64,000 nucleotides of DNA, taken from positions 83,359 to 147,358 of the forward strand of contig DFGJ01000041.1 of NCBI GenBank assembly GCA_002372375.1, written 5' to 3'. Below the pieces are notes generated by a model. It was not told the origin of the DNA. It did no database searches and was given only the letters and a program-made list of their open reading frames with translations. The stretch comes from Ruminococcaceae bacterium UBA3753. GTDB taxonomy: Bacteria > Bacillota > Clostridia > Oscillospirales > Acutalibacteraceae. The translations under genes were made by a program, and so were the position numbers. Below are positions 16,515 to 24,470 of this stretch, piece by piece. The first letter of the stretch is position 1, and the number at the start of each line of letters is the position of its first letter.

Positions 16515-17702
16515 AGCGACTAGAGTCCTTCCTGTTTTTCCCCTTTTTAGTCGATAAATTTGTTGTGTTTAGTTGGAAAGCTTCTAAAAATATACATTTT
16601 GGGTAAGTTTTTGTTGAGTGTGCTATTAATTCGGTGTAAATCAGTTATCTTGTGTCACTTTTTTGTTGAGTATGCTCTGTACTTGCTAGGAGGGTTTCTA
16701 GGAATTGTAGACTTGGGGCAAGTGTTCGTTTGGGTGATACTAGATCGGCGTAAGCTGTTTGTACCTTTGCTTTTTTTGGTTGAGAAAGTTAGTTTGTTAG
16801 ACCAAAAAAACTTAGATGGTATGTTTTATGGATAGGTTTTCACTTGGAAGCTACTAATCTATGTAAGTCAATTGGCTAATTGTACTTTTTTTGTTGAGTG
16901 TACTGATATGTTTGATAAAAAAGTATTTGAAAGGTGTTCGTTTGGGTGATACTGGATCGGCGTAAATTGTTTACATCTTTGCTCTTTTTTGGTTGAGGAT
17001 GCTAGTTTGTTCGACCAAAAAACCTCTAGATGGTATGTTTCATGGATAAGTTTTCACTTAGGTGCTACTAATTTTCTGTGTACATCAGTTGGATCGTTGC
17101 GCTTTTTTTGAGTGTACTTCTGTACTTGCTTAGAAAAGTTTCTGGGAAGTGTAAATTCAGGTAGGTGTATATGTAGGTATTGCTGGATCGGCGCAAATCC
17201 ATTTGCCTTCTCTTTTTAGTGCTTCACGCATTTTCAAGTGCTATCAGGATTATGTTTTTTCTTTCATTCATCAACTTCTATCGTTGCGTCGTTTTGGCTT
17301 TTCCTCTTTTTATAGTTGTTAAACGCCCATTAATGACAAAAAATAGGTGGGTGTGTTAAAATACGAAATGTTAAACATAAAAAATAGACCTATATAGGGA
17401 AGGTTAAAAAAAGTTAAGAATAGTTTTTGTGTTCGGCGACCTAATTGTTGTGTTCATAAAGAATAGTTTTGTCAGATGTATTTGTTTTTGTCACCGCCTC
17501 TTAAAACTGTGTGTTGTCTTTTCTTATATATTTCCTTGGGTTCTGTTGCTTTTTCTAGGTTAGTGTTTTTTGTGCTTTTTGTGTATGCAGCGTATCTTTA
17601 TTTAAGTTAAGTTATTGTTGGATTTTTTCTTTAAAGTTTACTCCTATTTCACAGTTGTTAATTTATTGGCATTGGTTTAATGACAGAGGCTGCCGATTGT
17701 GC
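16515..17702. other. Long G/T-rich gap with degenerate repeats
   Basis: Nearly 1.2 kb without a credible gene. The first 700 bases contain the repeat listed at 16615-17200. The rest, 17200-17702, is T-rich and featureless apart from a weak imperfect inverted repeat around 17340-17360. Frames here are by-products of the skewed composition. Confidence 0.55.
16615..17200 (+). repeat. Degenerate tandem repeats of about 210-230 bases
   Basis: Three diverged units share, in order, a TTTTTTGTTGAGTGT block, a GTGTTCGTTTGGGTGAT block and a GGATCGGCG block. The GATCGGCG landmark occurs at 16743, 16955 and 17186. Units have many substitutions and indels, so they are older than the yigZ duplication. Confidence 0.75.
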
Positions 17703-17732
17703 TTGACATAATTTTTAACATAAGACTTATGT
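17703..17732 (+). promoter_or_regulatory. dgt promoter with overlapping palindrome
   Basis: TTGACA at 17703-17708 is followed after 18 bases by TTATGT as a weak -10. A perfect 15-base palindrome, ACATAAG-A-CTTATGT at 17718-17732, covers the spacer and -10. This is the geometry of a repressor operator. The repressor is unknown. Confidence 0.45.
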
Positions 17733-17845
17733 GGTTATATCGTATTTTTTGTTTCAAAGGATTGCAAAGTAGTATCTAAGAAAGATTTCCGATAAGCTAC
17801 GGTTTCGTTGTTTAAAAATAAGTTATGGAATTGACTGGAGTTATT

Positions 17846-18856
17846 TTGAAGCTAACCGTAAGAGAAAAAACTGAATTGTTAGAAAAAAAGTTGTTGTCTC
17901 CTTATGCTATGGTTTCGGCTAACAGTAAAGGAAGGCAGTATGAGGATGAAGTTTGTGCATTTCGCACAGTTTATCAGGTAGACAGAGGCAGGATAGTACA
18001 TAGTAAGGCTTTTAGGAGACTCAGCCATAAAACCCAGGTCTTTATAGCACCAGAGGGTGATCACTACCGTACAAGGCTCACTCACACAATGGAGGTTGCT
18101 CAAATTGCCAGAAATCTAGCACGCGCTCTAAGATTAAATGAAGATCTCACTGAGGCTATTGCACTTGCCCATGATTTGGGGCACACTCCATTTGGACATA
18201 TCGGTGAGAAAGCTTTAAACGATGTCTCTGAGTGTGGTTTTAAGCATTATGAACAAAGCCTTAGGGTAGTTGACCGGTTAGAAAAGTTTGACAGAGGGCT
18301 TAATTTGACTTACGAAGTACGAGATGGCATATTAAATCACACTAAAGGCACGATGCCAAAAACTTTGGAAGGGCAGATTGTGCGACTTTCAGATAGATTG
18401 GCATACATTAATCACGATATTGACGATGCCATACGTGCTAAAATACTAACTTTTAATCAATTTCCTAGAATTGTTTTAGATGGATTAGATTTGGAAAAAG
18501 GTTTTAAGATAGATATATTTTTTAACTCTATAGTAAATAATAGTCAAAATGGCAAGCTCATGATGTCTCCAGAAGTACACAATATATTTATGACTCTTCA
18601 TTCCTTTATGTATGATATGGTCTACACTACTTCAAAAGCTAAAAGTGAGGACGAAAAAATTATAGATATGATTCGTTTTTTGTACGAGTATTTAATGAAC
18701 AATGAAAAGAATTGGCCTCATGATATAAGACTTATAGCTGAACAAGAGGGAAAATCCCGTGCTTTATGCGATTATATCTCTGGTATGACTGATCGTTTTG
18801 CAGTAGCTATTTTTAAGGATGCATTTATACCAAAATCCTGGAGTGTAAAGGGTTAA
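17846..18856 (+). CDS. dgt: dGTP triphosphohydrolase-like HD protein
   Basis: A 336-residue HD-superfamily phosphohydrolase. It has the family sequence blocks RIVHSKAFRRLSHKTQVF, DHYRTRLTHTMEVAQIARN and ALAHDLGHTPFGHIGE. These give the metal-binding His and HD pair and later YINHDIDDAIRA. Dgt enzymes hydrolyse dGTP or other dNTPs to the nucleoside and triphosphate. I choose TTG 17846 because GGAG lies five bases upstream and relatives begin at this TVRE segment; ATG 17825 has no ribosome site. Its last bases appear again in the repeats downstream. Confidence 0.85.
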   Translation: MKLTVREKTELLEKKLLSPYAMVSANSKGRQYEDEVCAFRTVYQVDRGRIVHSKAFRRLSHKTQVFIAPEGDHYRTRLTHTMEVAQIARNLARALRLNEDLTEAIALAHDLGHTPFGHIGEKALNDVSECGFKHYEQSLRVVDRLEKFDRGLNLTYEVRDGILNHTKGTMPKTLEGQIVRLSDRLAYINHDIDDAIRAKILTFNQFPRIVLDGLDLEKGFKIDIFFNSIVNNSQNGKLMMSPEVHNIFMTLHSFMYDMVYTTSKAKSEDEKIIDMIRFLYEYLMNNEKNWPHDIRLIAEQEGKSRALCDYISGMTDRFAVAIFKDAFIPKSWSVKG

Positions 18857-19600
18857 TTTTGAGATTTTTATAAGGTTAAAGATGAGGTAAATTTATACTT
18901 TCGCAACAAAATCGCGGGTAGATCGAACTTTAGGTTTACGATATTCTGTATAGTGTCGTGACTTTTTTCTTTTAAAATTTCTGCCTCCGCGATTTTTTAA
19001 AAATTTATGTTAAAGTTATAGAATTAAAAAAGCTAATTTTTAATTCTTTGGTGAATTAAAATCAGCCAGATTGTGCGTTTTCACAACGAGGTTATGGATT
19101 TGAGTTTACAGTATGTTGTATAGTGCCGTGACTTTTTTCTTTTAAAATTTCTGCCTCCGCGATTTTTAAGAATTTATATTAAAGCTATAGAATTAAAAAA
19201 GCTAATTTTTATTTTTTTAGTGAGTTTAAATTAGCCAGATTGTGTGTTTTCTCAACGAGGTTATGGACTTGAGTTTACAGTATGTTGTATAGTATCGTTA
19301 ATTTTTTCTTATAAAATTTCGCCCCACGATTTTTTTAAGAATTTATATTAAAGTTCTGGAGTTAAAAAAGCTGATCTTAAGATTTTTAGTGAATTAGAAT
19401 CAGCCAGATTGTGCGTTTTCGCAACGAGGTTATGGACCTGAGTTTACAGTATGTTGTATAGTGTCGTAAATGTTTTCTTTTAAAATTTCTGCTTCCGCAC
19501 TTTTTATTCGAAGATACATTTATACCAAAATTTTGGAATACAAAAAGCTAATTTTAAAGTTTCTAGGGATTTAAAGTTGTTCAAATTTACGTTTTCTAAA
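18815..19600 (+). repeat. Tandem repeats of about 170 bases that include the dgt 3' end
   Basis: The landmark TATAGTG(T/C)CGT recurs at about 18951, 19121, 19290 and 19459, a period of 169-170. Each unit also carries a GCCAGATTGTG-CGTTTTC block and an AAAAAGCTAATTTT block. At 19515-19532 the sequence CATTTATACCAAAA matches the last codons of dgt (18822-18836), so the repeated unit began in the gene end. Confidence 0.8.
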
Positions 19601-19840
19601 CGAGCTCATAGATAAGTAAAACTCCGGGTTTGCCGCACGTCGCACAGTGTTGTGGATTTTTGTTTCCCGTTTTTTCTCAGTTGTTACTTGTTAAGAGTAC
19701 TTCGAAAAAAGAATTTTGCCAGTTAATCAGTTGTTTGTATGGGAACTTCAGTCTTTTGCTCATTTTTCGCAAAGTCTTGTTATCTTTACCTTATAGTCAC
19801 ATAAAAGGTGAGCTATAACTCTGTAAATTGCGTAAAAGTG
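18857..19840. other. Gap dominated by tandem repeats
   Basis: About 980 bases with no credible gene. Most is the repeat array described separately. From 19600 to 19840 the sequence loses the repeat and leads into a foreign-looking segment. Confidence 0.55.
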
Positions 19841-19841
19841 C

Positions 19842-19983
19842 CCTCTGAATGCATCCGATACTGCTTGCGTAGGCTCAGCTGCGCTTACTGCAAAAACTAA
19901 ATATCTGGAGACGGTATGCTGCTTGTACCACCAAAAGAAGGACCTCATCTAAATGCCGTACGAGCCGAAGGTTGAGGAGTAGA
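19842..19983 (+). pseudogene. Remnant of an unidentified upstream gene
   Basis: One frame reads AALTAKTKYLETVCCLYHQK, then a stop, then MPYEPKVEE and a stop just before the kinase pseudogene. Base composition is visibly more GC-rich than the neighbours. It looks like the decayed C-terminus of a gene that entered together with the kinase. Confidence 0.4.
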
Positions 19984-19985
19984 AC

Positions 19986-20616
19986 ATGAAATTTAACAAC
20001 GCGTTTTTTATTACTGGTACGGCTTATGCAGGAAAATCAACGATGGTAAAACTGCTTGCAGAGAAATATAACGGTATCCTGTGTGAAGAGAACTATCATG
20101 ACCAACTGTTGCCAGAGCTTAACAGTACAGAGTTTCCTTTTCTGACGTATACCCGTGATCTGGAGGACTGGCATGACTTCATCAGAAGAAGTTTAGAGGA
20201 ATACAAGGCATGGATGGATGACGTGTCTTATGAATGCGAGGTCCTGGAGCTCAGGACTCTGGATGGACTTAAGGAATAGAGTAAACCACTGTTCGTAGAT
20301 ACGAATATTTCAGTAGAAACTCGGAAAAGGATAACTCCATCAGATCATATATTGGTGATGCTGGCGGATCCTCAAATATCTGTGCGGCGTTTTTTTGAAA
20401 GGCCAGATCGTGAAAAACAGTTATTATATCGGATGATAACGGATGAACCTGGTCCTGAGAAAGCAATGGAGAATTATCAGAAAGGGCTCATGCTGATCAA
20501 TTCGCAGGACAATTATTCGTCATTTGCTCTCTGGGGTTCATGTGATTTTCAGGGATGAAAACAGAAGCATTGAGCAAACCTTGGAAATAGTTGGAGAAGC
20601 ATTCGGACTAGGATAA
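19986..20616 (+). pseudogene. Broken P-loop kinase/ATPase
   Basis: The frame starts at ATG 19986 after GAGGAG. It encodes FFITGTAYAGKSTMVKLLAEK, a Walker A GTAYAGKS of small nucleotide/metabolite kinases. A TAG at 20277-20279 interrupts it, but the same frame continues with KPLFVDTNISVET and VRRFFERPDREKQLLYRM. Near 20530 the frame shifts and the true C-terminus (VHVIFRDENRSIEQTLEIV, ending at TAA 20614-20616) continues in another frame. One nonsense and one frameshift make it a pseudogene of about 210 codons. Higher GC than the surroundings suggests horizontal origin. The substrate is unknown. Confidence 0.75.
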
Positions 20617-20698
20617 AGAATCATCCTCCAGATAGTAGCACAATCGGAATCCAGTTGAAACTTATTAGATACTTAGAATAGATAAGTTTACTACCAAA

Positions 20699-20733
20699 CA
20701 AAAAAGGCCTACATTTTATATAAAAATGCAGGC
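20699..20733 (-). terminator. Intrinsic terminator of the CdaR-like gene
   Basis: On the minus strand GCCTGCATTTT and AAAATGTAGGC pair (one G-U) around a short AT loop and are followed by CTTTTTTG. It lies about 24 bases beyond the stop codon of the regulator. It is the clearest rho-independent terminator in the window. Confidence 0.8.
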
Positions 20734-20756
20734 AATATCGAGCAATTTACAAGTAA

Positions 20757-21854
20757 CTAAAAATCGTTAGCGCTTTGATCAAGATATTTCTTCACCATCA
20801 GAGCTATTTTAAATACTATAGCATCATCGAACTCTCTAAGGTCAAGAGCAGTAAGCCTCTTAATTTTGTCTAATCTATAAACCAAAGTATTTCTGTGAAT
20901 AAAAAGTTTTCTAGATGTTTCAGAAATATTTAAATTATTTTCAAAAAACCTTTGTATAGTGAAGAGTGTTTCTTGATCCAAACCCTCTATAGAGCCGTTC
21001 CTAAACACTTCCTTTAGGTAAATTCTACATAAAGTAGTCGGTAACTGATAAACTAAACGTGCTATTCCTAAATTATCGTAACTGACAATCAGTTTTTCTG
21101 AATCAAAAACTTTAGAAGCCTCTAATGCTACCTGGGCCTCCTTGAACGAATAAGAAAGATCTTTCACTGTTTTCACTATAGTCCCAATGCCAACACAACT
21201 TTGAATGTAATGCTCACTCATAAGTGTATCTATTATGGACCTAGCAAAGTCTTCAAGCTGTGAAGTCGTTGTGCCTTTTTCCACTTCCTTAACAATAGCT
21301 ATTTCACTTTCATTAATGTTGATAACATAATCCTTATCTTTGTCGCCAAAAAATTTCTTTATTACTTCGAATGAGGACTCATCATTTTTAGATGTTATTC
21401 TTACAAAAAGACAAACCCGCAGAACACCGGTTCCAAAATTCAGCTCGTGAGCTTTTGTGTGCACGTCCCCGGGCAAAATATTGTCAAGGAGCACATTTTT
21501 TATAAAATTGCATTTATCGTACTTTTCGTCATAAAACTGCTTAATATTGCTCAAAGATATAGCCAATATTGATGCGTAATGTTGAGCAGGTTCGTCATCG
21601 CCTGTAACAAAAACCGCGTAATTAGGTTGCTCTTTTCCCGCAAAGGACTTGTAAGTGCATCCGTTTACAACAAAAGTAGAAGCCGGCGTAAAAAATTCGT
21701 TAGATATCCCGGCCTTTTTCTCACCAATCTGATCCAAATTACTGCAAGCGGTAACGATCGCATTAGAATCAATAATTCCTACCGCCCTGCCTACAGCGTC
21801 ATGCATCTGATGTATAAAATTCTGAAACAATTTATTAGACACAATAGTGGACAT
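20757..21854 (-). CDS. CdaR/PucR-type transcriptional regulator
   Basis: A 365-residue regulator. The N-terminal part (FIHQMHDAVGRAVGIIDSN) is like the sugar-diacid recognition domain of CdaR. The middle has a GGDEF-like/PucR region with SCVGIGTIVKTVKDLSYSF. The C-terminus (LNISETSRKLFIHRNTLVYR, then LDKIKRLTALDLREFDDA) is the PucR helix-turn-helix that binds DNA. GAAGGGG precedes the ATG at about 11 bases. Homologues often sense sugar acids or purine degradation products, but no such pathway genes are present here, so the ligand is open. It is monocistronic, ending in the terminator at 20699-20733. Confidence 0.85.
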   Translation of the reverse strand: MSTIVSNKLFQNFIHQMHDAVGRAVGIIDSNAIVTACSNLDQIGEKKAGISNEFFTPASTFVVNGCTYKSFAGKEQPNYAVFVTGDDEPAQHYASILAISLSNIKQFYDEKYDKCNFIKNVLLDNILPGDVHTKAHELNFGTGVLRVCLFVRITSKNDESSFEVIKKFFGDKDKDYVININESEIAIVKEVEKGTTTSQLEDFARSIIDTLMSEHYIQSCVGIGTIVKTVKDLSYSFKEAQVALEASKVFDSEKLIVSYDNLGIARLVYQLPTTLCRIYLKEVFRNGSIEGLDQETLFTIQRFFENNLNISETSRKLFIHRNTLVYRLDKIKRLTALDLREFDDAIVFKIALMVKKYLDQSANDF

Positions 21855-22098
21855 AAATCTAAAAAACCCCTTCTCTCTTTAAAAAATTTATAACAAACAA
21901 GGTGAGAAACATTGTATAAAAGTATTTATTAAATTACAACTATATATTTTTTATAAAGTAGCAAACTTTGTAACTCAGTCATACCGATTATTCAAAACAG
22001 CTATATTTTTTTGACCAATGCGATTATGTTTATTTTTTTACCTCCTGTTTGGATACAAAATATATAAAAAGTATAAAATAGTTTTATTAAAAAGCAAG

Positions 22099-22743
22099 TC
22101 AAAAAGAAAAAAATCTATAAAAAAGTGAATTAAATATGACATCCAATATTGCTGATAAAACAATTAATATAAGTACACAACTCGTTTTCAATAAATAAGA
22201 TCTTACATATTTTTCGTCACTTTGCCAATTAGGTATATTTAATATCATATTTGAAAAAATATTCGATATTTTTATAGACTCTTTTGCCAGTAAAGATGTA
22301 GCCAAAATAGAAATTAAAAATCCGGGTAATACTATTAGAACTAAAAAAAATATGCCTTTTGTTCCATACGATGAATATATGCAATTTTGAAAAAGACCTG
22401 AACAATATCCCTTCAAGAAAATGACAGGTGGTACGAGAACTATACCCCAAGCTGAAAGTCCCATTAAAAAAATTGCAACAATGAAAATAAGATTTGTGCA
22501 AATTGATTCAATAAATAAATACAAAGACGATCCTGTTGCTCGTAACTTCATGTGGCAGGTAAGTATTTCTGACGCCTTAGAAAAAAATGTTTTTTCTGAA
22601 TTTCTTAATATTAGGTGGGCCAATATAATTCCAGCAATAAATATAAAAATTAATGCTGTAAATAGTTTATTAGTAGCGAAAAATTTTTTTAATTTGCCCT
22701 TAGATTTTATTTTTTTTTTTATTTTTAGCATCTTTATGTGCAT
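22099..22743 (-). CDS. SpoIIM-like membrane protein
   Basis: A 214-residue protein. I use ATG 22743 because AAGGA lies nine bases upstream; a GTG ten codons earlier lacks a ribosome site. Four to five hydrophobic segments are visible, at about 30-48, 72-105, 120-145 and 185-210. The block GLSAWGIVLVPPVIFLKGYC resembles the signature of stage II sporulation protein M/DUF95. SpoIIM is part of the complex that degrades peptidoglycan during engulfment; relatives also occur in non-sporulating Clostridia. No other sporulation gene is in the window, so sporulation cannot be concluded. Confidence 0.6.
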   Translation of the reverse strand: MHIKMLKIKKKIKSKGKLKKFFATNKLFTALIFIFIAGIILAHLILRNSEKTFFSKASEILTCHMKLRATGSSLYLFIESICTNLIFIVAIFLMGLSAWGIVLVPPVIFLKGYCSGLFQNCIYSSYGTKGIFFLVLIVLPGFLISILATSLLAKESIKISNIFSNMILNIPNWQSDEKYVRSYLLKTSCVLILIVLSAILDVIFNSLFYRFFSF

Positions 22744-22867
22744 TTGAGTAACATCCTTTGCTTTAGTGTACACTAAAATGCTATGTTGGAATTTCTTACT
22801 TAATTACAAAGAGATTTATTCAAATATTTGTAAAAAATTATTCAAATAAAATTCTTTAATTTAACAA

Positions 22868-22896
22868 TTGTATTTTTACTTCAAATTTGTTATAAT
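22868..22896 (+). promoter_or_regulatory. Promoter of exported AAA+ gene A
   Basis: TTGTAT at 22868-22873, a 17-base spacer and TATAAT at 22891-22896. The start would be near 22903, giving a leader of about 55 bases before GTG 22957. Confidence 0.65.
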
Positions 22897-22956
22897 ACGT
22901 GGTGATTTACCATAAATAAGAAAATGTGTTTTTTGTCAGAAAGAGGTGAGGTAATT

Positions 22957-24354
22957 GTGAGAAGGTTTAGCAAATTAGGCATTTGCCTACTGTCGGCACA
23001 AACTTTGGCGCTAGCTAACAGCGGTGGATCACAGGCATTCGGGATACCTAGTTTATGGGACTTATATGATTTAGGTGGATGGGCAATTGAAAAAATAAAT
23101 GCTTTTTCCGACAAGGCTGTGGGATATGATCATGCGTATTGGTTTTTAAGCCAGATGTCTGAAAAGGCAAGCGATTGGTACGACTGGCTTTCAAATAAAG
23201 CCAAGGCATTCACTTTCAGAAAACCTAAAGATGTAGAGCGGCTTTTGAAGGAAGGGTTTAAAAGGATTAAGGGCCAGGAAAGAGCAAAGAAAGAAGTTAT
23301 GAACTTTGCTCTGGGAATTTCGCATGAAAAAAATAACGCGCTTATGCGTAAAGAAAAACGCAAAGGAGCTGACATAATTTTATTTACGGGAACTTCGGGA
23401 TGTGGAAAAAGCATGATGGCAAGAGAACTTGCACATGCACTTTCCACAGCGCCTCCCGTGATAATTTCCGCAGGTGATGTAGATATAAATGATAAAGAAT
23501 CCATAGTATCTCAAATTTTTGGAACTCGTCAAAAACAGTACGGTGATTACCGGTACCAAAAGCCAAATGAAAAGAACTGTCTTCTTCTTGCTATTGAACG
23601 AATACCACATCTCGTAATAATAGTAGACGAATATGACAAAATGTATAGCCCAGCCTTTGATGAAGTGTTAAGAGCTTTTTCGGATAACGGCACCGCTAAT
23701 TTATTAGGGCAAAAAGTTGATGCTAGCAATGTCACTTTTATATTAACATCTAATGAGAGTGTAAGGTCCGCTAAACCTAACAAAAAAGCCGATGGGAAAA
23801 AAGATCAAGCTAACGGTGCTAGCGTCGGTGTACCAGAAAAAAATACAGAAAATGCTACTGGACAACCAAAAAATGAAGAAAATAAACCGATAAATAGTAC
23901 TCCGCCTGACGATGCTAACGCCAATGTACCAGAAGAAAGTACAGAAAATGCTGCTGAGCAACCAAAAAACGAAGAAAATAAAGCAATAGATAATACTCCG
24001 TACGATCCTTCACGAACTGAAGTAAAACGTGATGTTTCTGCCATGAATCGTTATACACATATAGAATTTGATAGTTTAACGAATGCGGAATATGTGGGTA
24101 TCGCAAAGAAGGAGTTCGAGGAATCTTTATTAAAATATTGGAAAAAGTACGCAAATATAGATCTAGATCTTTCAAATATCTATGAATCCGTGGCAAAAAA
24201 AGCTGCCACTATGGAAGAACATGGAAGGGCGATAAGAAAGCTAATAAGAAAACTAGTAGGAACATTGAGTAAGAACGAGAAAAAATTAAAAGGGAAAAAA
24301 GTAACAGTCTATTACGATGATGAAGAGAATCAGTTTGTTCTTGTTGTTAAGTGA
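22957..24354 (+). CDS. AAA+ ATPase with Sec-type signal peptide (A)
   Basis: I start at GTG 22957, seven bases after GAGGTGAGG; an ATG at 22924 has no ribosome site. The 465-residue product begins MRRFSKLGICLLSAQTLALA and a likely signal peptidase site SQA-F. The AAA+ domain has Walker A GTSGCGKS at 145-152, Walker B HLVIIVDEYDKM with D224/E225, sensor 1 ILTSNES, an arginine-finger-like MNRYTHIEF and sensor 2 GRAIRKLI. The order and spacing recall ClpB D2 and torsins. An Asn/Glu/Pro-rich insert with two 33-residue repeats separates sensor 1 from the finger. All ATPase residues are present, yet the signal directs the protein out of the cytoplasm. It is followed by two more exported-protein genes. 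Confidence 0.78.
   Translation: MRRFSKLGICLLSAQTLALANSGGSQAFGIPSLWDLYDLGGWAIEKINAFSDKAVGYDHAYWFLSQMSEKASDWYDWLSNKAKAFTFRKPKDVERLLKEGFKRIKGQERAKKEVMNFALGISHEKNNALMRKEKRKGADIILFTGTSGCGKSMMARELAHALSTAPPVIISAGDVDINDKESIVSQIFGTRQKQYGDYRYQKPNEKNCLLLAIERIPHLVIIVDEYDKMYSPAFDEVLRAFSDNGTANLLGQKVDASNVTFILTSNESVRSAKPNKKADGKKDQANGASVGVPEKNTENATGQPKNEENKPINSTPPDDANANVPEESTENAAEQPKNEENKAIDNTPYDPSRTEVKRDVSAMNRYTHIEFDSLTNAEYVGIAKKEFEESLLKYWKKYANIDLDLSNIYESVAKKAATMEEHGRAIRKLIRKLVGTLSKNEKKLKGKKVTVYYDDEENQFVLVVK
23829..24000 (+). repeat. In-frame 99-base duplication inside AAA+ gene A
   Basis: Two units encode VPEKNTENATGQPKNEENKP and VPEESTENAAEQPKNEENKA with flanking NSTPPDD/DNTPYDP. They are 99 bases apart and form a low-complexity insert between sensor 1 and the arginine finger. 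Confidence 0.85.
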
Positions 24355-24378
24355 TTATTTCGTGCGATATATTTCTTG

Positions 24379-24407
24379 TTTACTTTTTTAAAAAAATGTT
24401 GTATAAT
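24379..24407 (+). promoter_or_regulatory. Promoter of exported paralogue B
   Basis: TTTACT at 24379-24384, a 17-base spacer and TATAAT at 24402-24407. It lies between genes A and B, so B has its own promoter. Confidence 0.65.
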
Positions 24408-24470
24408 AAAGGTACTTTGTATATAAAATATTTGTTTTGCCTATGTTATATGTGAAAGTTGGTGGGTGTT

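Noticed and set aside
16560..16835. 91-codon frame rich in Leu/Val that could look like a membrane protein
   Set aside because: It lies in T/G-rich degenerate repeats, the next repeat units do not keep the frame open, and no ribosome site is present.
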